Origin: Streptomyces sp. S4.7
GTDB lineage: Bacteria > Actinomycetota > Actinomycetes > Streptomycetales > Streptomycetaceae
Direction: 5' to 3'
Assembly (NCBI RefSeq): GCF_010384365.1
Contig: NZ_CP048397.1
Span: 5,332,001-5,396,000 of the forward strand
Length of the DNA stretch: 64,000 nucleotides
Made by a program: the position numbers and the translations under genes. Of the stretch, positions 49,767 to 57,095 are shown piece after piece. Under the pieces are notes generated by a model. It did not search any database. It had not been told where the DNA came from and was given only the letters and a program-made list of their open reading frames with translations. Every line of letters starts with the position of its first letter. Within the stretch, counting starts at the first letter, position 1.

Positions 49767-50515
49767 GCGGACCTCCGCAGGACCCAGTCGCCACTGAGCG
49801 GACGGGACAGATCGGTGGTCAGCCGCCCTGACCACACCAGGGCCAGCAAGGGTGGCCGTGCCTCGTAGTCGGGGCGCCCAGCGGCCAGACGCCGCTCAGC
49901 GTCCGCAAGCTGGTCCCCGTCCCGGACCGTCTGCCAAGCCCGCTCGATGTCCGCCTCGGGGACCACCCCAGGTCGGCGGTATGCCGCCAGGAAACGGACG
50001 TTCTCCAAGAGCGTGCGATCCGCCCCGGACCAGATCTCGTACTCCCAGCCATGCCGCTCGATCAATTCCCCTGGCCAGGCCAGGGCCTCCACGATCTTCG
50101 GATCGGCGAGTCGATCGGCTGGCTTGACGTTGACCACGCGTACCGTCCCCGACGCCATGACCAGCAGAAAATCCGGAACATGTCGACGAACGCGCCCTCC
50201 GACCCGGGCCGTCAGATGACAAGGCTGAGCATAGATTCCACGTACCGCAGGATCCATGTCCGCCAGGAGCAGCCGGGCTAACTCCAGCCGGCTCTCGTAG
50301 ACGATGGGCCCAGCCATCGTCGCCGATGCGTACCGTCCCGAGTGGTGCGTCTGGCCGTGGACGGAGCGAAAACTCCGCCACGGCACCGACCAGGTGAAGT
50401 CCGCCAAACGCAGATCCCTGAAGGGGACCTTGCGCACCGACGTGTCGTCATACCGGATCGACGCCGCGGCAGGCACACTCTTCCTGCCGGATCGCACTGG
50501 ACTCTGAACGACCAT
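49763..50515 (-). CDS. tnsA: TnsA-like endonuclease subunit
   Basis: 250 residues. Restriction-endonuclease-like core: IVYESRLELARLLLADMD (Glu74, Glu78), RRHVPDFLLVMASGTVRVVNVKP (Asp115, Lys131), matching the E...D...xVK layout of Tn7 TnsA. The C-terminal part (RFLAAYRRPGVVPEADIERAW) would contact TnsC/TnsB. TnsA makes the 5' cuts so the element moves by cut-and-paste rather than by replicative cointegration. The gene is first in the operon; ATG 50515 lies 107 bp from the right end, within which three TnsB-type repeats sit, so TnsB may also repress this promoter. Confidence 0.86.
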   Translation of the reverse strand: MVVQSPVRSGRKSVPAAASIRYDDTSVRKVPFRDLRLADFTWSVPWRSFRSVHGQTHHSGRYASATMAGPIVYESRLELARLLLADMDPAVRGIYAQPCHLTARVGGRVRRHVPDFLLVMASGTVRVVNVKPADRLADPKIVEALAWPGELIERHGWEYEIWSGADRTLLENVRFLAAYRRPGVVPEADIERAWQTVRDGDQLADAERRLAAGRPDYEARPPLLALVWSGRLTTDLSRPLSGDWVLRRSA

Positions 50516-50539
50516 AGACGCGACAGTAGTTACTGACCG

Positions 50540-50607
50540 CAGTCAGTGCCCACCGAATGGCGAAAGTGCCCAATCGCTGTCCACTTCACATGGGCAGTGT
50601 CCATCGG
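50540..50607 (-). repeat. Right-end TnsB-binding-like repeats
   Basis: Read from the right tip inward: CCGATGGACACTGCCCAT (50607-50590), GATTGGGCACTTTCGCCA (50575-50558) and TCGGTGGGCACTGACTGC (about 50556-50539). They share the G-x-TG-x-GCACT core with the left-end copies and overlap the presumed tnsA promoter. Confidence 0.7.
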
Positions 50608-50631
50608 AATGCGGAACCTACACCACGCGCG

Positions 50632-50654
50632 TCAGGCCAGGCTGTCGCGCCACG
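50632..50654. repeat. Right copy of the 23-bp flanking direct repeat (attachment site)
   Basis: 3' end of the ABC exporter gene, identical to 36674-36696. The transposon's right end is 9 bp beyond the stop codon. Joining the flanks after removal of the element and one CCACG would give two adjacent copies of a 27-bp unit. Confidence 0.9.
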
Positions 50655-53097
50655 CGCGGTGCAGGCCCGCGAACCGGCCGACGCCCCCGATCAGTTCGGC
50701 CGGGGAGCCGTCCTCGACGATGCGGCCGTGCTCCATCACCAGCACCCGGTCGGCGATCTCCACCGTCGACAGACGGTGCGCGATCACCACCGCCGTACGG
50801 CCGTTGAGTACCGTGTCCATCGCCCGCTGCACCGCCCGCTCACCCGGGATGTCCAGCGAACTCGTCGCCTCGTCCAGGATCAGTACGGAGGGATCGGCGA
50901 GCAGCGCGCGGGCGAACGCCACCAACTGGCGCTGGCCCGCCGAGATCCGGCCGCCCCGCTTCCGGACGTCCGTGTCGTATCCGTCCGGCAGACCGGTGAT
51001 GAAGTCGTGCGCGCCGATCGCCTTCGCGGCCCGCTCGATCTCGTCGCGCGACGCGTCGGGACAGCCGATCGCGATGTTCTCCGCGACGGTGCCGGAGAAG
51101 AGGAACGCCTCCTGGGTCACCATCACGACACCACGCCGCAGCTCGGGGGTGTCCAGGTCCCGCAGGTCGGTGCCGTCGAGCAGGACGCGGCCCTCGGTGG
51201 GGTCGTAGAACCGGGCCAGCAGCTTGGCCAGCGTGGACTTGCCCGCGCCGGTCGAGCCGACGACGGCCACGGTCTGACCGGCCGGGAGCGCCAGGTCGAA
51301 GCGGGGCAGGACCTCGCCGCCCGTCCGGTACGAGAAGCTGACCGCGTCGAACACGACCTCCCGGCCCGGGTGCCCGCCCGTCAGCTCCGGCAGCGGGCGG
51401 GGGTTCGCCGCCTCCGGCACGGACGGGGTCTGGGCGAGCAGCCCCGCGATCTTCTCCAGCGAAGCGGCGGCCGACTGGTAGGAGTTGAGGAACATCCCGA
51501 GCCGGTCGATCGGGTCGTACAGCCTCCGCAGGAAGAGCACCGACGCGGCGAGCACACCGAGGGCGAGCGTCCCGTCGGCGACCCGGAAGGCGCCCCACAG
51601 CACGATTCCGGCCACGGCGACGTTCGCCGTGAGCCGGGAACCGATCACGTAACGCGCCATTTCGAGGATGGCGTCGCCGTTGGTGCGCTCGTGGTGGTGG
51701 TTGAGCGCGTGGAACTCGGCGTCGTTGGCGCGCTCGCGGCGGAACGCCTGTACGGGCCTGATGCCGTTCATCGTCTCCGCGAACTTCACGATGACCGCCG
51801 CGATGGCGGTGGAGCGCTTGCCGAATATGGCGCCGGCCCTGCGCTGGTACAGCCGCACCAGTGCGTACAGCGGTACGAAGGAGAGCACGGCGAGTCCGCC
51901 GATGCCGAGGTCCAGGTAGAGCAGCATCGCCGAGATGTAGACGAAGGCGAGGACCACCGCGACGAGTTCCTGGAGCCCTTCGGCGAGCAACTCACGCAGC
52001 GACTCGACGTCCGTGGTGGAGCGGGAGATCAGCCGTCCGGAGGTGTAGCGCTCGTGGAAGTCCACGCTCAGCGCCTGGGCGTGGCGGAAGATCCGGCCGC
52101 GCAGATCGAGGAGCACGTCCTGGTTCACGCGGGCGGACGAGCGGATGAAGGCGTACTGGAAGACGCCGGCTCCGGCGGCGCAGAGCAGGTAGCCGACGGC
52201 GACCGCGATCAGCGGGCCGTTGTCGTCGGCACGGAAGGCGGGCACGCCCCGGTCGATGGCGTACGCGACGAGCAGCGGGCCCGCCTGAACGGCGGCCTGC
52301 TGGAGCAGCAGGAGCAGCGCGGTCACCGCGACCCGGCCGCGCCGGGCGCGCAGCAGCGACCGGAGCAGCGCACCGGTGGCCCCGCGCGGCGCGGGCAGCG
52401 CGTCCTGCGCGAAGGGGTCGTCGTCCGGGGAGCCGGGCGACGCGGGTCTGCGCTCGTCGGGGGACGCCTCGATGCCGGGTGCGTCGGCGGGAGCCCCGAG
52501 GGCCCCGACGCCAGTACCGTGCCCGGCGCCCGGGGAGGTGACGGTGGCGGTGGGAGCGCCCGTGACGGCGCGTGTGCCCGCGCCCGTGACGGCACCTGTG
52601 CCCGCGCCCGTGACGGCACCTGTGCCCGCATGCGTGCCCGTGCCTGTACTCCCGGCCGTGACGGTGCCCGTACCTGCGTCCGCAGTCGTGACCGTGCCGA
52701 CGGACGTACTCCCCGGGCCCGTCGCCGTACCGGTACCGGCGCCTGTGCCGGTCTCCCCGTCTGTCGCGTCGGCCGTCACGGCGCCCGCGCCCACGGCGGT
52801 CGGGTCCGCTCCGGCGGTACTTCCCGGGTCGTCGGTATCGGTCCCGGTCCCGGTCCTGACCCATGTCACGGCGCCCGCGCCCACGGCGGTCGGATCCGAT
52901 CCGGCCGTGCCTCCCGCGCGATCGGTATCCGCCCCGTTCCCTGTCCCGCTCCCGACCCCGGTGGTCGGAGCGGTCGGATCCGATCCGGCGGTACGTCCCG
53001 TGCCATCGGTCCCGGTCCCGGCGTCGGGGACCGTGCCGGCGTCGTCCCGCCCCGGTTCGGTCGGGCCGTCGCTCGTGGTCGTCGGCGACGACGTCAT
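50632..53097 (-). CDS. ABC exporter half-transporter, catalytic-site subunit, with low-complexity N-terminus
   Basis: 821 residues; ATG 53097 overlaps the upstream half-transporter stop by ATGA. About the first 220 residues are Thr/Gly/Ala/Asp repeats (for example GAVTGAGTGAVTGAGTRAVT), not seen in usual exporters. Then a six-span membrane domain (about 245-550) and an NBD: GSTGAGKSTLAKLLARFYD, ISAGQRQLVAFARALLADPS, LILDEATSSLD with the catalytic Glu present, and VIAHRLSTVEIADRVLVMEHG. Pairs with the next gene as a heterodimer of the TM287/288 or BmrCD kind. Its final codons (AWRDSLA-stop) are the apparent attachment site of the Tn7-like element. Confidence 0.9.
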   Translation of the reverse strand: MTSSPTTTSDGPTEPGRDDAGTVPDAGTGTDGTGRTAGSDPTAPTTGVGSGTGNGADTDRAGGTAGSDPTAVGAGAVTWVRTGTGTDTDDPGSTAGADPTAVGAGAVTADATDGETGTGAGTGTATGPGSTSVGTVTTADAGTGTVTAGSTGTGTHAGTGAVTGAGTGAVTGAGTRAVTGAPTATVTSPGAGHGTGVGALGAPADAPGIEASPDERRPASPGSPDDDPFAQDALPAPRGATGALLRSLLRARRGRVAVTALLLLLQQAAVQAGPLLVAYAIDRGVPAFRADDNGPLIAVAVGYLLCAAGAGVFQYAFIRSSARVNQDVLLDLRGRIFRHAQALSVDFHERYTSGRLISRSTTDVESLRELLAEGLQELVAVVLAFVYISAMLLYLDLGIGGLAVLSFVPLYALVRLYQRRAGAIFGKRSTAIAAVIVKFAETMNGIRPVQAFRRERANDAEFHALNHHHERTNGDAILEMARYVIGSRLTANVAVAGIVLWGAFRVADGTLALGVLAASVLFLRRLYDPIDRLGMFLNSYQSAAASLEKIAGLLAQTPSVPEAANPRPLPELTGGHPGREVVFDAVSFSYRTGGEVLPRFDLALPAGQTVAVVGSTGAGKSTLAKLLARFYDPTEGRVLLDGTDLRDLDTPELRRGVVMVTQEAFLFSGTVAENIAIGCPDASRDEIERAAKAIGAHDFITGLPDGYDTDVRKRGGRISAGQRQLVAFARALLADPSVLILDEATSSLDIPGERAVQRAMDTVLNGRTAVVIAHRLSTVEIADRVLVMEHGRIVEDGSPAELIGGVGRFAGLHRAWRDSLA

Positions 53098-55004
53098 CCC
53101 ATGCTCCTCTCGACGGATTCCGCCCCCGTGTCGCTTCCCTCGTCGCAGCCGGCTCCTGACCGCGACCCCGTCTCCGCGTCGGCCCCGGACATCAGCCACG
53201 CGTACTCCGCGTTGTCCCGCAGCAGTCCGTGGTGCGTCCCCACCGCCGTGATCCGGCCGTCCGAGATCAGCGCCACCCGGTCCGCCAGCATCACCGTCGA
53301 CGGCCGGTGCGCCACGACCAGTGCCGTGGTCTCGTCGAGCACCCGGCGCAGCGCCGCCTCGACCAGCGCCTCCGTGTGGACGTCGAGCGCGGACAGCGGA
53401 TCGTCGAGCACCAGGAAGCGCGGTCCGCCGACCACCGCCCTGGCCAGCGCCAGCCGTTGACGCTGGCCGCCGGAGAGGCTGAGTCCCTGCTCGCCGACCT
53501 CCGTGTGCACACCGTGCGGCAGGTCCTGGACGAAGTCCGCCTGCGCCACGTCCAGCGCCCGCAGCAGCGCCGCTTCGTCCGCGCTCTCGGCGCCCATGCG
53601 GACGTTGTCGCCGACGGTCGCCGAGAACAGCGTCGGCTCCTCGAACGCCACCGACACCAGCTCACGCAGCCGCTGCCGGGGCATCAGCGCGATGTCGTCG
53701 CCGTCGAGCGTGATCCGCCCGCCCGTCACCTCGTGCAGCCGGGGCACCAGCGCGGTGAGCGTCGTCTTCCCGGAGCCCGTCGCGCCGACGAGCGCCATCG
53801 TCTCGCCGGACCTGATGTGCAGGTCCACCTGCGTGAGTACGGGCACGGACCCGGCTTCGGCGTCGGGATACCGGAACGACACGCCCTCGAAGCGCAGCCC
53901 GTCGGACTCCTTCCCCAGGAAGGTGCCGCTTCCGCCCCCGCCTCCGCCTCCGCCCCCGCCTCCGCCCCCGCTCCCGACCGCGTCCGCCGTCTCCTCCTTG
54001 GCGTCCATCACCTCGAAGTACCGCTCCGTCGCGGTCGCCGACTCCTGGCTCATCGCCAGCAGGAAGCCCATCGACTCCACCGGCCAGCGCAGTGCCAGAG
54101 CCGTGGACAGGAAGGCGACCAGCGTGCCGGTGGACAGATGACCGTCGGCGACCTGGACCGTGCCCAGCACCAGCGCCGCGCCGATCGCCACTTCGGGGAT
54201 GACCATGATCAGCGCCCAGATGCCCGCCAGCAGGCGGGCCTTGCCCAGCTCCGTACCGCGCAGCCGCTCCGCGAGCGCCCGGAACGCGAGAGCCTGGCTG
54301 CGGTGCCTGCCGAAGCCCTTCACGATCCGTACGCCGAGAACGCTCTCCTCGACCACCGTCGTCAGGTCGCCCACCTGGTCCTGCGCCTTGCGGGCGACCA
54401 GTGAGTACTTCGCCTCGAAGACCGAGCAGAGGATCACCAGCGGCACCACGGGCGCCAGCAGCACCAGCCCGAGCGTCCACTCCTGCATCAGCAGAATCAG
54501 GAAGCCGACGAGGATCGTCGTCCCGTTCACCAGCAGGAAGGTCAGCGGAAAGGCCAGAAACATACGCAGCAGCATCAGGTCCGTCGTGCCGCGCGACAGC
54601 AACTGACCCGAGGGCCACCGGTCGTGGAACGCGATCGGCAGCCGTTGGAGGTGCCGGTAGAGATCCGCCCGCATCGCGGCCTCGACCCCCGCCAGCGGCC
54701 TCGCCACCAACCACCGCCGCAAGCCGAAGAGTACGGCTTCGAGGATCCCGAGCAGCAGCAGATACAGCGCGCCGCGCCAGATGCCGCCCGTGTCACCCTC
54801 CGCGATCGGGCCGTCGACCATCCACTTCAGTACGAGGGGGAATACCAGGGCCAGGGAGGAGGCCAGCACCGCGACGAACGCGGCACTGAACAGGCGCACA
54901 CGCACCGGCCGTACATACGGCCACAGCCTGAGCAGCGAACGCACGGCCGAGCGGTTCTGGACGGCGGCTGGGCCCTTGGTAGATACATCTTCGGAGGTCG
55001 GCAT
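53094..55004 (-). CDS. ABC exporter half-transporter, degenerate-site subunit
   Basis: 636 residues from ATG 55004. Six-span membrane domain (about 25-320), then an NBD with GATGSGKTTLTALVPRLHEV (Walker A), LSLSGGQRQRLALARAVVGGP (signature), and FLVLDDPLSALDVHTEALVE, where Asp replaces the catalytic Glu. Such a degenerate site is normal in one half of heterodimeric exporters and fits with the intact partner downstream. A poly-Gly linker (13 Gly, 53933-53980) joins the two domains and is encoded by a CCGCCT/CCGCCC microsatellite. Start is uncertain; GTG codons a few positions upstream are also in frame. Substrate unknown; probably a drug or peptide. Confidence 0.9.
   Translation of the reverse strand: MPTSEDVSTKGPAAVQNRSAVRSLLRLWPYVRPVRVRLFSAAFVAVLASSLALVFPLVLKWMVDGPIAEGDTGGIWRGALYLLLLGILEAVLFGLRRWLVARPLAGVEAAMRADLYRHLQRLPIAFHDRWPSGQLLSRGTTDLMLLRMFLAFPLTFLLVNGTTILVGFLILLMQEWTLGLVLLAPVVPLVILCSVFEAKYSLVARKAQDQVGDLTTVVEESVLGVRIVKGFGRHRSQALAFRALAERLRGTELGKARLLAGIWALIMVIPEVAIGAALVLGTVQVADGHLSTGTLVAFLSTALALRWPVESMGFLLAMSQESATATERYFEVMDAKEETADAVGSGGGGGGGGGGGGGSGTFLGKESDGLRFEGVSFRYPDAEAGSVPVLTQVDLHIRSGETMALVGATGSGKTTLTALVPRLHEVTGGRITLDGDDIALMPRQRLRELVSVAFEEPTLFSATVGDNVRMGAESADEAALLRALDVAQADFVQDLPHGVHTEVGEQGLSLSGGQRQRLALARAVVGGPRFLVLDDPLSALDVHTEALVEAALRRVLDETTALVVAHRPSTVMLADRVALISDGRITAVGTHHGLLRDNAEYAWLMSGADAETGSRSGAGCDEGSDTGAESVERSMG
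53933..53980. repeat. Microsatellite encoding the poly-Gly linker
   Basis: Repeated cgcctc/cgcccc hexamer-like units in the ABC half-transporter gene. Every unit is a multiple of three, so length changes would alter the linker without shifting frame. Confidence 0.7.
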
Positions 55005-55053
55005 CAAGGCGAGCCTACGTATCACCACTGACAGTGCCCACCGATTTCCGGCT

Positions 55054-55105
55054 GACGTCGGCGTCGGTGTCGGCGCCCCCGAGGACGTCGGCGTCGGTGT
55101 CGGCG
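55054..55105. repeat. Two 22-bp direct repeats, 30 bp apart
   Basis: GACGTCGGCGTCGGTGTCGG (with two more bases) at 55054-55075 recurs exactly at 55084-55105 in the divergent ABC promoter region. Role unknown. Confidence 0.6.
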
Positions 55106-55122
55106 TCCGCGTCCACCGAGGC

Positions 55123-55150
55123 TGATGCCGGCATCAACCGATCGGTTGAT
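55123..55150 (+). promoter_or_regulatory. Two overlapping perfect palindromes upstream of the DrrA-like gene
   Basis: TGATGCCGGCATCA (55123-55136) and ATCAACCGATCGGTTGAT (55133-55150) are perfect 14-bp and 18-bp palindromes sharing ATCA. The second has the look of a TetR- or MarR-type operator. They lie in the 204-bp gap between two divergent transport operons and could control both. Confidence 0.6.
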
Positions 55151-55208
55151 ACGAGGTCGAGCGCGATGGCCGATGCCGCCCCGCGCCGCGCGGCGGCATC
55201 CTGCTGCC

Positions 55209-56219
55209 ATGGCGATCATCGAAGTGAACGGCCTGCGCAAGGCCTACGGGGGAGAGCCCGCCGTCGACGGTGTCGACTTCACCGTCGAGGAGGGCGAGAT
55301 CTTCGGGATCCTCGGTCCCAACGGTGCGGGCAAGACGACGACCGTCGAATGCGTCGAGGGACTCAGGGTCCCCGACGCCGGTACGGTCCGGGTCGCCGGA
55401 CTCGATCCGGTCGGCGACCACGAGCAGGTCACACACCTCCTCGGCGCACAGCTCCAGGAGAGTGAACTCCAGCCGAAGCTGACGGTGCGCGAGGCGCTGG
55501 AGCTGTACTCCGCGTTCTACCCCAGGCCCGTCGACTGGCGTCCGCTCGCCGGCCGTCTCGGCCTGGAGGCCAAGCTCTCGACGCGTTTCGCGAAGCTGTC
55601 CGGCGGCCAGAAGCAGCGGCTGTTCATCGCGCTGTCCCTGATCGGCGGTCCGCGCGTGGTCGTGCTCGACGAGCTGACCACCGGTCTGGACCCGCGCGCC
55701 CGGCGCGACACCTGGAGCCTGATCGAGGAGACCAGGGACTCCGGGGTGACCGTGCTGCTGGTCACCCACTTCATGGAGGAGGCGCAGCGGCTCTGCGACC
55801 GCATCGCCGTGATCGACCGGGGGAAGGTCGCCGCGCTCGACACCCCGTCCGGGCTGATCGCGCGCTCGGCGGCGTCCACCGTCGTCTCCTTCACGCCGTC
55901 GGAGCCGCTGCGCGACGAGGACCTGGCCGCGCTGCCCAAGGCGGTGTCCGTCGAGACGAAGGGCGACCGGATCGTCATCAACGGCACCGACGAGACCGTC
56001 AACGCGGTCATCACGCTGCTCGCCCGCCACCACGTCACGGCGCACCAGCTCCGGGTCACCGAGGCGACGCTGGACGACGCGTTCCTCGACCTCACGGAGA
56101 CCCGGACCGGGACGGCGTCGGCGACGAACACCGACGACCCCGCCCCCGCCCCCGCCCCCGGCACCGTCACCAAGACCACCGCCACCGCCACCGCACCGCA
56201 GCCCGAAGAGAGGGTCTGA
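55209..56219 (+). CDS. ABC transporter ATP-binding protein (DrrA type)
   Basis: 336 residues. GPNGAGKTTTVECVEG (Lys42), Q-loop LGAQLQESELQPKLTVREALELYSAFYP, signature KLSGGQKQRLFIALSLIG, Walker B RVVVLDELTTGLDP, H-loop LLVTHFMEEAQRLCD. The C-terminal part (about 225-300) resembles the DrrA-family regulatory extension, followed by a Pro/Thr/Ala-rich tail. Forms an exporter with the permease encoded 1 bp further on. ATG 55209 gives the canonical MAIIEVNGLRKAYG start although no strong ribosome binding site is visible. Likely drug or lipid export, coupled to the two-component system behind it. Confidence 0.92.
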   Translation: MAIIEVNGLRKAYGGEPAVDGVDFTVEEGEIFGILGPNGAGKTTTVECVEGLRVPDAGTVRVAGLDPVGDHEQVTHLLGAQLQESELQPKLTVREALELYSAFYPRPVDWRPLAGRLGLEAKLSTRFAKLSGGQKQRLFIALSLIGGPRVVVLDELTTGLDPRARRDTWSLIEETRDSGVTVLLVTHFMEEAQRLCDRIAVIDRGKVAALDTPSGLIARSAASTVVSFTPSEPLRDEDLAALPKAVSVETKGDRIVINGTDETVNAVITLLARHHVTAHQLRVTEATLDDAFLDLTETRTGTASATNTDDPAPAPAPGTVTKTTATATAPQPEERV

Positions 56220-56220
56220 C

Positions 56221-56964
56221 ATGGCCTCCGCCTCCACCGCCGTCCTCAGGACCGAGGCGCGCCTGCTGAGCCGCGAGCCGGGGGTGCTCTTCTGGATCAT
56301 CACCTTCCCGACCCTCCTGATGGTGATCCTCGGACTCATCCCGGGCTTCGACGAGCCCGATACCGCCCTCGGCGGCCGACGGGTCATCGACCTGTACGTC
56401 CCCGTGGCCGCCCTGCTCGCCGTGATCACGGCCGGGCTCCAGGCCATGCCGCCGGTCCTGATCGGCTACCGCGAACGCGGCATCCTGCGCCGTATGTCCA
56501 CGACACCGGTGCGCCCCACCACGCTGCTCGTCTCGCAGCTCGTACTGCTGGGCGGCGCCGCGCTCGCCTCGGCCGTGCTGGCGATCGCCGTCGGCAGGAT
56601 CGCCTTCGGCGTGGCGCTGCCCGGTCAGATCACCGGCTATCTGGTGGCGCTGGTCCTCTCGACGGCCGGTGCCCTGGCGCTGGGCGGGCTCGTCTGCGCG
56701 ATCGCCTCCACCCAGAAGGCGGGCCAGGCCATCGGCTCGGCCCTGTTCTTCCCGTCGATGTTCACAGCGGGCGTGTGGCTGCCCGTCCAGGCGATGCCCG
56801 ACCTGCTGCGCGACATCGTCGGTTACTCGCCCATGGGCGCCGCGTCCGAGGCGCTCGACGCCGCGATGCGCGGCGGCTGGCCGCACTGGGCGGACCTGGG
56901 CGTGATGGCTCTGTGGACGCTCGTGCTGACCGCCGGCGCCGCCCGCTGGTTCCGCTGGGAATGA
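56221..56964 (+). CDS. ABC-2 type permease
   Basis: 247 residues, six hydrophobic spans, with the ABC-2 features LLSREPGVLFWIITFPTLLMVILG, VLIGYRERGILRRMSTTPVRP (amphipathic coupling helix) and SALFFPSMFTAGVWLPVQAMPDLLRDIVGYSPMG. The start lies 1 bp past the ATPase stop, so co-translated. Transports an unknown substrate with the DrrA-like subunit. Confidence 0.92.
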   Translation: MASASTAVLRTEARLLSREPGVLFWIITFPTLLMVILGLIPGFDEPDTALGGRRVIDLYVPVAALLAVITAGLQAMPPVLIGYRERGILRRMSTTPVRPTTLLVSQLVLLGGAALASAVLAIAVGRIAFGVALPGQITGYLVALVLSTAGALALGGLVCAIASTQKAGQAIGSALFFPSMFTAGVWLPVQAMPDLLRDIVGYSPMGAASEALDAAMRGGWPHWADLGVMALWTLVLTAGAARWFRWE

Positions 56965-57010
56965 CCACCGGCGGGCGGTCGCGGCAACTGGTGCCGGGGC
57001 GGGACGCGGA

Positions 57011-57057
57011 GGCCGGAACGGCTGCGGACCACAGGGGGGTCCGCAGCCGTTCCGGCC
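57011..57057 (+). terminator. 20-bp perfect hairpin between permease and kinase genes
   Basis: Arms 57011-57030 and 57038-57057 (right arm GGTCCGCAGCCGTTCCGGCC) are fully complementary, with a 7-nt loop. It follows the permease stop by 47 nt and precedes the kinase ATG by 39 nt. Either a terminator making the kinase a separate unit or an attenuator. No U tract. Confidence 0.65.
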
Positions 57058-57095
57058 CCCTCCGACCGCCGGCCGGGACGGGGCACACTGTGGGG

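Larger units (their letters stand above)
36697..50622. mobile_element. Complete Tn7-like transposon carrying a TPR-CHAT module
   Basis: Boundaries: left end TGTAGGTTCCG (36697-36707) and right end CGGAACCTACA (50612-50622), an 11-bp perfect terminal inverted repeat with TGT...ACA tips. CCACG flanks both ends (36692-36696 and 50623-50627), the 5-bp target duplication expected of Tn7 relatives. Near the right end lie tnsA, tnsB, tnsC and tniQ in one overlapping operon; the other end holds cargo, as is usual. Both ends contain repeated TnsB-type sites. Length 13,926 bp. The cargo uses visibly more A/T in third positions than the flanks. All four transposition proteins have intact catalytic motifs, so it may be active, or mobile until recently. 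Confidence 0.93.

Noticed and set aside
55032..55044. CAGTGCCCACCGA shared with the right end of the transposon (near 50544)
   Set aside because: Only about 13 bp match, with no further end structure or target duplication; treated as chance or a shared regulator-like word.
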